The notes beneath the pieces are model-generated. The model made no database searches. It saw only the letters and a program-made list of their open reading frames with translations, and was not told where the DNA came from. From positions 16,557-80,556 of the forward strand of contig JAIDUG010000004.1 of NCBI GenBank assembly GCA_029060305.1: a stretch of 64,000 nucleotides of DNA. The letters are read 5' to 3'. Position numbers and translations under genes: made by a program. Positions 12,136 through 20,494 of the stretch are shown here, piece after piece. Positions within the stretch are counted from its first letter, which is position 1. Each line of letters begins with the position of its first letter. Origin of the DNA: Ruminococcus sp. Lineage in GTDB: Bacteria; Bacillota; Clostridia; Oscillospirales; Ruminococcaceae.

Positions 12136-13413
12136 ATGGTTTACACAAAGAACGAAATTCTTCAATATATTGAGGAAAACGACGTAAAATTCGTAAAGCT
12201 CACTTTCTGCGACATAAACGGCAAACTTAAAAATATATCTGTTCTTTCTTCTGAACTCTCCGCCGTATTTGAACACGGTACAAGAATTACTGCAAAGAAG
12301 ATTCAGGGATTTTCGACAGCGGACGGAAAAGACTTGTTTCTGTTTCCCGACCCTAATACCATGACCGTACTTCCGTGGAGACCTCAGCAGGGGCGTGTTA
12401 TCAGAATGTTCTGTTATATAAAGTACGCTGACGGTACGAATTTCGAGGGGGACGGAAGATATTTTCTGAAAAATGCCGTCAAGACTGCACTTTCAAAAGG
12501 TTACTGTTTCCGTTTCGGAACGTCATGCGAGTTCTGCATTTTCAGAACAGACGAAAACGGTATTCCTACTAAAGTCCCCCACGATTACGCCGGTTACTGC
12601 GATATAGCCCCCGACGATAAAGGCGAAAATATCCGTCGTGATGTATGTCTCACACTTGAACAAATGGGCATACACCCAATATCTTCACGTCATGAAAGCG
12701 GTAACGGTCAGCACGAAATAGACTTCAATCCGGCATCTGCACTCAAATCAGCCGATACTTTTCTGAGTTTCAAGTCTGCTGTAAAGTCCGTTGCAAGACA
12801 GCACGGTGTACACGCAAGTTTTATGCCAAAACCTTTACGAAACGACTGCGGAAACGGTATGCATATAAGTTTCAGCATATTCAGGGACAGTGAATCATTC
12901 AGCAGTGGTATTCCCGAAAACAATTCCCTGCTTCACGAAAACGTTGCTTCAGGTATTATGAAACATATCCGTGAATTTACGATTTTCACAAATTCCACCG
13001 TCAACTCATACAGCCGTCTCGGAGAGTTTTCCGCACCACGCAACATAGTATGGTCTAAAAATGAAAATGACCAGTTAATCAGAATGGACGACAGTGAATC
13101 TCCTGTTGTTCTGAGAGTTGCCGACTGTGCGTGCAATCCCTATTACGTGTTCGGACTCATTATATATTCTGCCCTTGACGGTATCGAAAATGACCTCAGA
13201 CTTCCTGCTGAGAATTACTGTTCCGGCGAAAAGCTTCCCTCTGATATTTCGGAAGCCATAAAACTTTCAGAAAACTCAGAATTTCTGAAAAAGTATATTC
13301 CTGAAAAAATTCTTTCAACTATACTTGCTGAACGCCGTGCGGAATGGAAAGAATATTCATCAGCATATGACAAGGAAGCGTTTGAAGATAAAAAATATTT
13401 CTACAGTCTGTAA
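12136..13413 (+). CDS. Degenerate type I glutamine synthetase homologue
   Basis: A 425-residue glutamine synthetase-fold protein with a beta-grasp N-terminus and catalytic domain. Many type I signatures remain: Glu132 (CEFCIF), Glu187 and Glu194 (SRHESGNGQHEIDF), His243 (GNGMHISFS), Arg294 (NSYSRL), Arg316 (LIR) and Arg327 (VLR). Aligned by eye with Bacillus GlnA, three active-site residues are changed: the Arg of the NRS motif is Asn311, the metal-ligand Glu (Salmonella Glu357) is Val325, and the neighbouring Arg355 is Pro. No adenylylation tyrosine loop is evident. I infer reduced or altered activity, possibly a regulatory role or a different amine substrate. It is the third gene of the gltB operon, 13 nt after gltD and 13 nt before the ANTAR regulator, which makes a sensing role plausible. 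Confidence 0.85.
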   Translation: MVYTKNEILQYIEENDVKFVKLTFCDINGKLKNISVLSSELSAVFEHGTRITAKKIQGFSTADGKDLFLFPDPNTMTVLPWRPQQGRVIRMFCYIKYADGTNFEGDGRYFLKNAVKTALSKGYCFRFGTSCEFCIFRTDENGIPTKVPHDYAGYCDIAPDDKGENIRRDVCLTLEQMGIHPISSRHESGNGQHEIDFNPASALKSADTFLSFKSAVKSVARQHGVHASFMPKPLRNDCGNGMHISFSIFRDSESFSSGIPENNSLLHENVASGIMKHIREFTIFTNSTVNSYSRLGEFSAPRNIVWSKNENDQLIRMDDSESPVVLRVADCACNPYYVFGLIIYSALDGIENDLRLPAENYCSGEKLPSDISEAIKLSENSEFLKKYIPEKILSTILAERRAEWKEYSSAYDKEAFEDKKYFYSL

Positions 13414-13426
13414 CGGGGGTCTGCTT

Positions 13427-14008
13427 TTGGAAAACGTTATTATAATTTCAAGCAGTAAAAGTGCAGGCGATACGCTGTCAAACTTTATACGTGAAGATTT
13501 CCGCTGTAATGTAAGAAACGCTGAATCCGCACAGATTGCCAAAGATATTTTCAATACAAATGCACTTTGTGACCTTGCTATGATATACTCACCACTGTCA
13601 GACGACAGCGGTCTTTCACTTGCCGAATATATTGTTGAAAATACTGCTTCTAACTGTATTCTGATTTCAAAATCCGAAAATATCGAAAAATTCCGTGAAC
13701 GTGCCGAAAATATCGGTATTATCACTATCGGCAGACCATTCAATAAAAGTTTCCTGTATCAGACGGTCAAGACAATTGAAATAGCTATGAACCGTTCATA
13801 CAAGCTGTATGAGGAAACAGTGAGACTTGAACGGAAAATCGACGAAATACGCACCATTGACAAAGCAAAATTTATGCTTATGGAATACAGGCATATGACA
13901 GAAAACGAGGCTCACACTTATCTTGAACAGTATGCTATGAACAGACGAAAGAAAAAAGTTATATCAGCATCTGAGATAATTGATAAAATCAATGAACAAT
14001 ATTTATAA
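13427..14008 (+). CDS. ANTAR-domain antitermination regulator with a degenerate receiver domain
   Basis: A 193-residue protein from a TTG start with GGGGG 7 nt upstream; an upstream in-frame extension would lie inside the previous gene. Residues 1-120 have the pattern of a response-regulator receiver, but the acidic pair is Ser8-Ser9, the phosphoacceptor position is Tyr54 (AMIYSPLSDDSG) and the conserved Lys is Arg in IGRPF. After a short coiled-coil-like linker, residues about 130-190 (RTIDKAKFMLMEYRHMT, ENEAHTYLEQYAMNRRKK) match the three-helix ANTAR domain of AmiR, NasR and EutV, which binds paired hexaloop hairpins in nascent RNA and prevents termination. Such hairpins occur in the leaders of both nitrogen operons here, including its own. 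Without a phosphorylation site the signal is unknown; PII or a glutamine synthetase are candidates. Confidence 0.9.
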   Translation: MENVIIISSSKSAGDTLSNFIREDFRCNVRNAESAQIAKDIFNTNALCDLAMIYSPLSDDSGLSLAEYIVENTASNCILISKSENIEKFRERAENIGIITIGRPFNKSFLYQTVKTIEIAMNRSYKLYEETVRLERKIDEIRTIDKAKFMLMEYRHMTENEAHTYLEQYAMNRRKKKVISASEIIDKINEQYL

Positions 14009-14023
14009 AAGGCGGTAATATTT

Positions 14024-15442
14024 ATGTTTGACGAACTGCACGAAGAATGTGGAGTGTTCGGAATATACGAAAAAAAGACAGCTGACGTTGCTTCATCGGT
14101 ATATTTCGGACTGTACGCACTACAGCACAGAGGTCAGGAAAGTTGTGGTATTGCAGTATGTGACGACGGAGTTTTCAGTCACAAAAAAGCTGACGGTCTT
14201 GTATCGGAAGTTTTCAGCAGAGAAGAACTCGACAGACTGGGAAAAGGTAATATAGCAGTCGGTCACGTAAGGTACTCAACAACAGGCGGTAAAAATCATA
14301 ACAATATACAGCCGTTGGTAATACGTCACGTAAAGGGCAACCTTGCACTTGCACACAACGGAAACCTTATAAACGCTGAGGAAATACGTAGGGACTTTGA
14401 GTTATCGGGAGCTATATTCCACGGAACTTCTGATACAGAATCTATCGCATACTCAATCGTCCGTGAACGTCTTTCGTGCGGTTCAACTGAAGAAGCTGTT
14501 GAACGTGCGATACCACATATCAGAGGTGCTTATTCGTGCATACTTATGACCGCAACAAAACTTATTGCATTCCGTGACCCCGACGGTTTCAGACCGTTGT
14601 GCATAGGTGAAACTTCTGACAGTGCTTATGTGGTTGCTTCAGAATCGTGTGCGTTGGACAGCGTAGGTGCAAAATTTGTACGTGATGTCAAGGCAGGTGA
14701 AATAGTTGTAATAAGTGAAAACGGCATACAGTCAATCACTACACACTGCGGTAAAAAACAGAATATCTGTATATTTGAGTATATATATTTTGCACGTCCG
14801 GATTCTGTGATTGAGAGAAAATCCGTTCACCGTGCAAGAGTAACCGCCGGAAAAATCCTTGCTGAAACAAGTCCGGTTGATGCGGATATAGTAATAGGCG
14901 TACCCGATTCGGGACTTGATGCCGGAATGGGTTATGCTCAGGCAAGCGGTATACCTTACGGAACAGGTTTTATAAAAAACAAGTATATCGGAAGAAGTTT
15001 CATACAGCCGTCGCAGAATCAGCGTGAAAGTGCAGTCCGCATAAAACTTAACGTGATACGTGAGACAGTTCAGGGAAAACGTGTTGTAATGATTGACGAC
15101 TCAATAGTCCGTGGTACTACCTGTGCGAGAATAGTAAATCTTTTGCGTGAAGCAGGTGCGAAAGAAGTCCACGTGCGAATATCATCACCGCCGTTTCTGC
15201 ATACGTGCCATTTCGGAACAGACATAGATTCAGAAGAAAACCTCATCGCCTGCAAATACAGAAATATCAACGAAATAGCAAATTTCATAGGTGCTGACAG
15301 TCTGGCATATCTTCCTGTCGAAAAACTCGGCAGACTTATTGACAGCAAGAATTTCTGTAAAGGCTGTTTTACAGGAAACTATCCGCTTGACATTTCGGGA
15401 GCAGGCAGTAAAAACAAATTCGACGAAAAAATTCATAAGTAA
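14024..15442 (+). CDS. purF: Amidophosphoribosyltransferase
   Basis: First committed enzyme of purine synthesis: transfers glutamine-derived ammonia to PRPP to give phosphoribosylamine. The N-terminal class II amidotransferase starts MFDELHEECGVFGIYE, with Cys9 as the nucleophile after a short propeptide, followed by LQHRGQESCGI and the GTSDTE motif. The C-terminal phosphoribosyltransferase domain has the PRPP loop VVMIDDSIVRGTT near residue 350. Four cysteines near the C-terminus and around residue 240 could bind a 4Fe-4S cluster as in Bacillus PurF. At 472 residues it is family length. It sits in the glt operon rather than a pur operon, 15 nt after the ANTAR gene, which suggests control by nitrogen supply. 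Confidence 0.95.
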   Translation: MFDELHEECGVFGIYEKKTADVASSVYFGLYALQHRGQESCGIAVCDDGVFSHKKADGLVSEVFSREELDRLGKGNIAVGHVRYSTTGGKNHNNIQPLVIRHVKGNLALAHNGNLINAEEIRRDFELSGAIFHGTSDTESIAYSIVRERLSCGSTEEAVERAIPHIRGAYSCILMTATKLIAFRDPDGFRPLCIGETSDSAYVVASESCALDSVGAKFVRDVKAGEIVVISENGIQSITTHCGKKQNICIFEYIYFARPDSVIERKSVHRARVTAGKILAETSPVDADIVIGVPDSGLDAGMGYAQASGIPYGTGFIKNKYIGRSFIQPSQNQRESAVRIKLNVIRETVQGKRVVMIDDSIVRGTTCARIVNLLREAGAKEVHVRISSPPFLHTCHFGTDIDSEENLIACKYRNINEIANFIGADSLAYLPVEKLGRLIDSKNFCKGCFTGNYPLDISGAGSKNKFDEKIHK

Positions 15443-15460
15443 AAAGAGAGGGATATTTTT

Positions 15461-17038
15461 ATGTGTACAATTATGGGTTACTGCGGTAACGGCGACGGTA
15501 TGAAGAAAGTTACAAGAGGACTTGAAGCTACCGTTTCAAGAGGTCCTGACGACTGCCGTATTATTGATTTGAAAGACGGTGTACTCGGTTTTCAGCGACT
15601 TTCGATTATGGGACTTACTCCCGAGGGTATGCAACCTTTTGAACTTGACGGAAACTATGCAGTATGCAACGGTGAAATATATGGTTTTCTTCCTGTAAGG
15701 GAAAAGCTGATACAAAAAGGCTATAAATTCAGAAGTGACAGTGACTGCGAAGTCCTTTTACCGCTTTACAGGGAAATGGGCGTTGATATGTTCGCAACCC
15801 TTGACGCTGAGTTTGCGTGCATAATATACGACAGTAAAGAACACGAATTTATTGTCGCACGTGACCCTATCGGAATACGTCCGCTTTACTACGGTTACGA
15901 CAACGGAAATATAGTCTTTGCAAGTGAACCGAAAAATCTTGTAGGAATTGTTGACGGAATAAAACCTTTCCCGACAGGTCATTACTACAAAAACGGCGAA
16001 TTTATTTGTTACTGCGACGTTACGGAAGTAAAGGAAGTTATACACGATGACCTTGAAACAGTATGCAGAAACATTCACGACAAACTCATTGCAGGTATTG
16101 AAAAGAGACTTTCCGCTGATGCGAATGTAGGCTTTCTGCTTTCCGGCGGACTTGATTCCTCGCTTGTATGTGCAGTCGCTCAGCAGAAAAGCAACAAGCC
16201 TATAAGGACTTTCGCAATAGGTATGAATACCGATGCTATAGATTTACGTTATGCAAAACAGGTTGCTGACTACATTCACAGTGACCACACGGAAGTTATC
16301 ATAACAAAAGATGATGTTCTTGAATCTCTTGATACAGTAATAAAAATACTTGCGACTTACGATATAACCACTATTCGTGCAAGTATGGGAATGTATCTAC
16401 TTTGTAAAGCTATCCACGAACAGACAGATATACGTGTACTTCTGACAGGCGAAATCTCAGACGAACTTTTCGGATATAAGTATACAGACTTTGCACCAGA
16501 TGCTGAAGAATTTCAGAAAGAATCCGTAAAGAGAGTTAAAGAGTTACATATGTATGACGTTCTGAGGGCTGACAGATGTATTTCCGTGAACTCCCTTGAA
16601 GCAAGAGTACCTTTCGGCGATTTGGATTTTGTAAAATATGTAATGTCAATCGACCCTGAAATGAAACTCAACAAGTACAACAAGGGAAAATACCTGCTCC
16701 GTCATGCTTTCGAGGGAGACTATCTGCCACACGATATTCTTTACCGTGAAAAAGCTGCATTTTCTGACGCTGTAGGTCATTCAATGGTTGACTACCTCAA
16801 AGAGTATGCAGAAAACTACTATTCAGATGAAGAATTTAAAACATTGTCCGTAAAATATTCACACGCCACACCGTTCACAAAAGAATCGCTGTTATACCGT
16901 GAAATCTTTGAGAAGTACTATCCTAATCAAAGTGAAATGATAGTTGACTTCTGGATGCCTAACAAAAACTGGAACGGCTGTAATGTAAATGACCCCTCTG
17001 CAAGAGTTCTCTCAAACTACGGTGACAGCGGAGTTTGA
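15461..17038 (+). CDS. asnB: Asparagine synthetase, glutamine-hydrolysing
   Basis: Makes asparagine from aspartate, glutamine and ATP. The mature enzyme exposes Cys2 (MCTIMGYCG) as the amidotransferase nucleophile; RGPDD, PEGMQPF and CNGEIYG mark the glutaminase domain. The synthetase domain has the ATP pyrophosphatase loop LLSGGLDSSLVCA near residue 230 and GEISDELFGY near 330. It has 525 residues, close to E. coli AsnB. Last gene of the gltB operon, 18 nt after purF. The long hairpin at 17072-17150 is the likely end of its transcript. Confidence 0.95.
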   Translation: MCTIMGYCGNGDGMKKVTRGLEATVSRGPDDCRIIDLKDGVLGFQRLSIMGLTPEGMQPFELDGNYAVCNGEIYGFLPVREKLIQKGYKFRSDSDCEVLLPLYREMGVDMFATLDAEFACIIYDSKEHEFIVARDPIGIRPLYYGYDNGNIVFASEPKNLVGIVDGIKPFPTGHYYKNGEFICYCDVTEVKEVIHDDLETVCRNIHDKLIAGIEKRLSADANVGFLLSGGLDSSLVCAVAQQKSNKPIRTFAIGMNTDAIDLRYAKQVADYIHSDHTEVIITKDDVLESLDTVIKILATYDITTIRASMGMYLLCKAIHEQTDIRVLLTGEISDELFGYKYTDFAPDAEEFQKESVKRVKELHMYDVLRADRCISVNSLEARVPFGDLDFVKYVMSIDPEMKLNKYNKGKYLLRHAFEGDYLPHDILYREKAAFSDAVGHSMVDYLKEYAENYYSDEEFKTLSVKYSHATPFTKESLLYREIFEKYYPNQSEMIVDFWMPNKNWNGCNVNDPSARVLSNYGDSGV

Positions 17039-17066
17039 TTATTATATAATTATTTTTTATAAGCCC

Positions 17067-17096
17067 TTGACAAGTACGTTGCATATATGATATAAT
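17067..17096 (+). promoter_or_regulatory. Promoter of the znu-type ABC transporter operon
   Basis: TTGACA (17067-17072), 18-nt spacer, TATAAT (17091-17096). The spacer contains the 5' arm of the long hairpin at 17072-17150, so transcripts starting here lack that arm. Confidence 0.8.
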
Positions 17097-17150
17097 CTGA
17101 ATTTGAGAATGGTTTTCATTTTCGGTTGTATCATGCAACGTACTTTTTTT
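17072..17150 (+). terminator. Long hairpin with T-run overlapping the znu promoter
   Basis: AAGTACGTTGCAT (17072-17084) is perfectly complementary to ATGCAACGTACTT (17133-17145), which leads into seven T. Inside, GATATAATC can pair with GGTTGTATC, and GAGAAT with ATTTTC, so nearly the whole element folds as one stem. It would terminate readthrough from asnB, while RNA started at the embedded promoter cannot form the outer stem. Confidence 0.7.
17105..17123 (+). promoter_or_regulatory. Imperfect inverted repeat at the znu start site, possible metal-regulator operator
   Basis: GAGAATG - 5 nt - CATTTTC, complementary at six of seven positions, just after the -10 box. Fur-family repressors such as Zur often bind here, but the repeat is not a textbook Zur box and may simply be the tip of the overlapping hairpin. 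Confidence 0.35.
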
Positions 17151-17166
17151 CTGAGGAGGAATTTTT

Positions 17167-18111
17167 ATTATTTACAAAATCTTTGCAATCATATGCTGTA
17201 TGGTTCTGCTGTGCGGTTGCGGAAAAGTTCCCGAAAAAAGCGACAAAATAAATATAGTATGTACGGTTTTTTCCGAATACGACTGGGTACGTCAGATTCT
17301 CGGAAGTCATGAAAATGACTTTGAAATAACATACTTGCTTTCAAACGGTTCTGATATGCATAGTTACCAGCCTACAATTGACGACATTATAAAAATTTCA
17401 TCTTGTGACCTTTTTATATATATCGGCGGTGAATCGGACAAATGGACGGAAGAAGCTGTAAGTCAGTCCCAAAACAAGAACATAAAAACAATCAGTCTGC
17501 TTGAAAGTCTCGGAAGTTCGGCAAAAGAAGAAGAAATAAAAGAGGGTATGCAAGGTGACATTGAGGAAGAAGCAGAATACGACGAACATATATGGCTGTC
17601 TCTCGGAAACGCTGAAACTCTCTGTACAGCAATTGCAGAGGAAATATATTCCCTCGACCCCGAAAACAAATCCGACTATCAGAATAACTTGTCGGCATAC
17701 TGTGAAAAACTTGAAACGTTAAATACTGAATATAAAGAAAGTCTTTCGGCAGTGACAAATAAAACGCTTATTTTCGGAGACAGATTCCCTTTCCGCTATC
17801 TCGTTGACGATTATGGTCTTGACTATTATGCAGTATTTTCCGGTTGCAGTGCGGAAACAGAAGCAAGTTTTGAAACGATAACTTTCCTTGCCGACAAAAT
17901 CGACGAATTGAATGTTGATACAGTTTTCACTATAGACGGTTCTGACGACAAAATAGCAAAAGCTATTATTTCGGGTACTGACGGAAAAAATCAGAAAATT
18001 TCACGTCTTGACTCAATACAGTCAGTGACGGAAAAACAGGTACAAAACGGCGTGACGTACATTTCGATAATGAAATCAAACCTTGATATTCTGAAAGAGG
18101 CTTTATTATGA
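17167..18111 (+). CDS. znuA: Metal-binding lipoprotein of a zinc-type ABC transporter, probable ATT start
   Basis: Solute-binding protein of the ZnuA/TroA cluster A-I family, which captures Zn(II) or Mn(II) outside the membrane. Conserved metal-site segments are DMHSYQPTIDD, DEHIWLS and FGDRFPFRYLVDDYGL, with an acidic loop (KEEEIKEG, DIEEEAE) before the second ligand. The usual ATG (17200) would leave half a signal peptide and no ribosome binding site. Upstream in frame the codons give I-I-Y-K-I-F-A-I-I-C-C then M-V-L-L-C-G-C-G, a proper lipoprotein signal ending in the lipobox LCGC. GGAGG at 17155-17159 is 7 nt before ATT at 17167 (10 nt before a second ATT at 17170), and no ATG, GTG or TTG exists in frame there. 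The start is therefore likely ATT. It overlaps the ATPase gene by 4 nt. Confidence 0.88.
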   Translation: MIYKIFAIICCMVLLCGCGKVPEKSDKINIVCTVFSEYDWVRQILGSHENDFEITYLLSNGSDMHSYQPTIDDIIKISSCDLFIYIGGESDKWTEEAVSQSQNKNIKTISLLESLGSSAKEEEIKEGMQGDIEEEAEYDEHIWLSLGNAETLCTAIAEEIYSLDPENKSDYQNNLSAYCEKLETLNTEYKESLSAVTNKTLIFGDRFPFRYLVDDYGLDYYAVFSGCSAETEASFETITFLADKIDELNVDTVFTIDGSDDKIAKAIISGTDGKNQKISRLDSIQSVTEKQVQNGVTYISIMKSNLDILKEALL

Positions 18112-18821
18112 GTAAAAGAATTATCTGTAAAAACGCTTCTCTCGGCTACGAGGACGGCGTTGTAACCGAAAACCTGAATTTCACGGTAAATTCCGGTGAC
18201 TATCTGTGTATTCTCGGTGAAAACGGTTCGGGAAAAAGTACGCTGATTAAGGCACTCTTAGGACTTCGCCCCCCTGTAAGCGGTGAAATAAAATGGGAAG
18301 AATTTTCCGCACGTGAAATAGGTTACCTGCCACAACAAACTCCTGTACAAAGAGACTTCCCTGCCTCAGTACGTGAAATAGTGCTTTCGGGCTGTCTTGC
18401 AAGGTGCGGTCTGCGACCTTTCTACAACAAAGCTGACAGGAAACTTGCGGAAGACAATATGAAACAGTTGCACATTGAAAACCTTGCGGACAGATGTTAC
18501 AGAGAACTTTCGGGCGGTCAGCAACAGAGGGTGCTTCTTGCACGTGCATTGTGTGCGACAAGCGAAATGTTACTGCTTGACGAGCCGGTCACCGGACTTG
18601 ACCCGAAAGCTCAGAACGATTTATATGAACTGATAGCAAGTCTTAACCGAAAAGGTATTACAATTATAATGGTTTCGCACGATATAGGGTCGTCACTGAA
18701 ATACGCCTCGCACATACTCCACATAGCAAAAAAACAACTGTTTTTCGGCACTGTCAATGAATACATAAACAGCAAGACGGGACGGGATTTTATTGAAACG
18801 GAGGGTGGTTTTAATGTTTGA
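18108..18821 (+). CDS. znuC: ABC transporter ATPase, zinc/manganese type
   Basis: ATP-hydrolysing subunit that powers import of the metal delivered by the lipoprotein. It shows Walker A GENGSGKST near residue 40, a Q-loop near LPQQTPV, the ABC signature LSGGQQQR near 133, Walker B LLLDEP near 156 and the switch His in VSHD near 190. At 237 residues it is full length. Its ATG overlaps the stop of the binding-protein gene (ATGA), and the permease start overlaps its own end, so the three are translationally coupled. Confidence 0.95.
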   Translation: MSKRIICKNASLGYEDGVVTENLNFTVNSGDYLCILGENGSGKSTLIKALLGLRPPVSGEIKWEEFSAREIGYLPQQTPVQRDFPASVREIVLSGCLARCGLRPFYNKADRKLAEDNMKQLHIENLADRCYRELSGGQQQRVLLARALCATSEMLLLDEPVTGLDPKAQNDLYELIASLNRKGITIIMVSHDIGSSLKYASHILHIAKKQLFFGTVNEYINSKTGRDFIETEGGFNV

Positions 18822-19656
18822 AAAATTGCAGTATTACTTTGAATTTCCTATAGTAAGGTATGCCCTTATAGTCGGACTGCTTGTTTCGCTGTGTGCCTCA
18901 CTGCTCGGAGTAACTCTTGTACTGAAAAGATTTTCTTTCATAGGAGACGGACTTTCACACGTTGCTTTCGGTGCAATGGCTGTTGCGACGGTCACAAGCA
19001 TATCAAATCAGATGTTTATTATTCTGCCTGTTACCGTACTGTCGGCTGTGCTTATACTCCGGACAGGAAGAAACACTAAAATCCGTGGAGATGCGTCAAC
19101 CGCTATGATTTCCGTAGGAGCGTTGGCAATGGGATATATGCTTATAAATATGTTCTCAAAGTCCGCAAACGTCGCCGGTGATGTATGTAGTACGCTTTTC
19201 GGTTCAACTTCAATCCTCACTCTTGACAAAAAAGAAGTATGGTTATGTATAGGACTTTCCGCTGTAGTATTGTGTGTTTTCGTACTTTTCTACAATAAAC
19301 TTTTCGCAGTTACTTTCGACGAAAATTTTTCAAAGGCTACCGGAATAAACGCAGACCTTTACAATCTGATTATCGCTGTTATAACCGCCCTTATAATCGT
19401 ACTTGCAATGAGCCTTGTCGGGTCTCTGCTTATTTCCGCACTGATAATTTTTCCCTCAATTACTGCAATGCGTATTTTCAAGAGTTTCAGAAGTGTAATA
19501 ATCTGTTCAGCCGTGATTTCCGTAGTATGTGCCGGAAGTGGTTTTATAGTATCGTTGCTTTGCGGAACGCCTGTCGGTGCTACAATAGTTTCTGCAAATA
19601 TAGTTGTTTTCTTTGTTTTCAACGCAATATCATGTTTTTCCGGCAAAAATAAATGA
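18814..19656 (+). CDS. znuB: ABC transporter permease, zinc/manganese type
   Basis: ABC-3 family membrane subunit with about eight hydrophobic helices across 280 residues (e.g. YALIVGLLVSLCASLLGVTLVL cut short: start near residue 15; ITALIIVLAMSLVGS near 190). The conserved GDGLSHVAFGAMA segment near residue 45 is typical of this permease family. The ATG at 18814 follows GGAGGG; the TTG further upstream lies inside the ATPase gene and is not needed. It completes a binding protein, ATPase and permease set. Confidence 0.93.
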   Translation: MFEKLQYYFEFPIVRYALIVGLLVSLCASLLGVTLVLKRFSFIGDGLSHVAFGAMAVATVTSISNQMFIILPVTVLSAVLILRTGRNTKIRGDASTAMISVGALAMGYMLINMFSKSANVAGDVCSTLFGSTSILTLDKKEVWLCIGLSAVVLCVFVLFYNKLFAVTFDENFSKATGINADLYNLIIAVITALIIVLAMSLVGSLLISALIIFPSITAMRIFKSFRSVIICSAVISVVCAGSGFIVSLLCGTPVGATIVSANIVVFFVFNAISCFSGKNK

Positions 19657-19678
19657 CCCCTGCAAAAGAGGTCATTTT
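19651..19678. terminator. Bidirectional terminator between znuB and the alarmone synthetase gene
   Basis: AAATGACC pairs with GGTCATTT across an 11-nt loop. The stem overlaps the znuB stop and lies just past the stop of the facing synthetase gene. A-runs and T-runs are short, so efficiency may be moderate. Confidence 0.6.
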
Positions 19679-19683
19679 ACCTG

Positions 19684-20379
19684 TCAACCTAAATCGTTTA
19701 TTTCCATAAAGATTCTCTGCATCTGCAAATCGGTTTCCGCAATTCTTTCCGCACAGTCTTTGAGTTGTTCGGAGATTTCCGGAGTAATTGAAGCTGACGG
19801 TTTATATTTGAGCTGATGTTCAAGACTTGCCCAGAAGTCCATAGCAATGGTTCTGATTTGAATTTCAACAGGTGCATAGTTTTTCTTTGTTGAAAGATAC
19901 ACCGGAACGTTGACAATGAGATGATAACTCCTGTAACCGCTCGGCTTGGGCTTTTTTATGTAGTCTTTCTGTTTTATCACTGTAAAGTCGTCTCTGCGAC
20001 AAAGCATTTCAACTATTGCATAAATATCACTTATGTAACAGCAGGTAACACGTATTCCGGCAATATCAAGCAGATTTTTACGTGCAGAATTTGCAGTCAG
20101 CGGAAGGTCTTTTTTCTGAAGTTTTCCTATTATCGACTGCGGAGATTTCAGACGGCTTTCTATATTGTGGATAGGATTACGCTGAAACTTCACGCTAAAC
20201 TCGCTGTCAAGAATATTGAGGTAGGTTTTTACAACCTCTATCGCAGAATCGTAAAGGTGAGAGAGCTCAAGAAAATCAAGAAACAACTCAGAAACTCTTT
20301 CTTTCACAGAATCGGGATTCTGATTGGCAAGCACAGGGAGATTGTCGAAAACTTCGTCTAACATTCCTATTTCACTCAT
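19684..20379 (-). CDS. Small alarmone synthetase, RelA/SpoT domain
   Basis: A single-domain (p)ppGpp synthetase of the RelQ/YjbM type, transferring pyrophosphate from ATP to GTP or GDP in stress. At 231 residues it lacks the hydrolase and TGS/ACT regions of long Rel proteins. Key segments are RLKSPQSIIGKL (substrate-binding lysines), LLDIAGIRVTCCY with the catalytic-region Asp, KPKPSGYRSYH (G-loop and Tyr stacking guanine) and VEIQIRTIAMDFWASLEH, with the metal-binding Glu and EHQ-like end. It is monocistronic, with its own promoter. Confidence 0.9.
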   Translation of the reverse strand: MSEIGMLDEVFDNLPVLANQNPDSVKERVSELFLDFLELSHLYDSAIEVVKTYLNILDSEFSVKFQRNPIHNIESRLKSPQSIIGKLQKKDLPLTANSARKNLLDIAGIRVTCCYISDIYAIVEMLCRRDDFTVIKQKDYIKKPKPSGYRSYHLIVNVPVYLSTKKNYAPVEIQIRTIAMDFWASLEHQLKYKPSASITPEISEQLKDCAERIAETDLQMQRIFMEINDLG

Positions 20380-20418
20380 GAATAATCAATCCTTTCCGCA
20401 AGAAAATATATTAATAAT

Positions 20419-20447
20419 ATTTTAGTACAATCTTACAGAAAAATCAA
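20419..20447 (-). promoter_or_regulatory. Promoter of the alarmone synthetase gene
   Basis: Reverse strand TTGATT (20442-20447), 17-nt spacer, TAAAAT (20419-20424), followed by an AAAGGA site before the ATG. Confidence 0.6.
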
Positions 20448-20494
20448 GTCTTTTCTGTATATTTTCACCTGAATTTCATATAAGGAGCAATATT

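Noticed and set aside
17105..17123. Third ANTAR-type hexaloop (GAG-AATGGT) in the transporter leader
   Set aside because: The flanking stem is only three pairs, two of them G-U, and the segment is better explained as the tip of the long terminator hairpin or as an operator.
17103..17312. Short forward frame overlapping the start of the metal-binding lipoprotein
   Set aside because: Its frame does not continue into the transporter gene and its product shows no signal peptide or family pattern; the lipobox is in the other frame.
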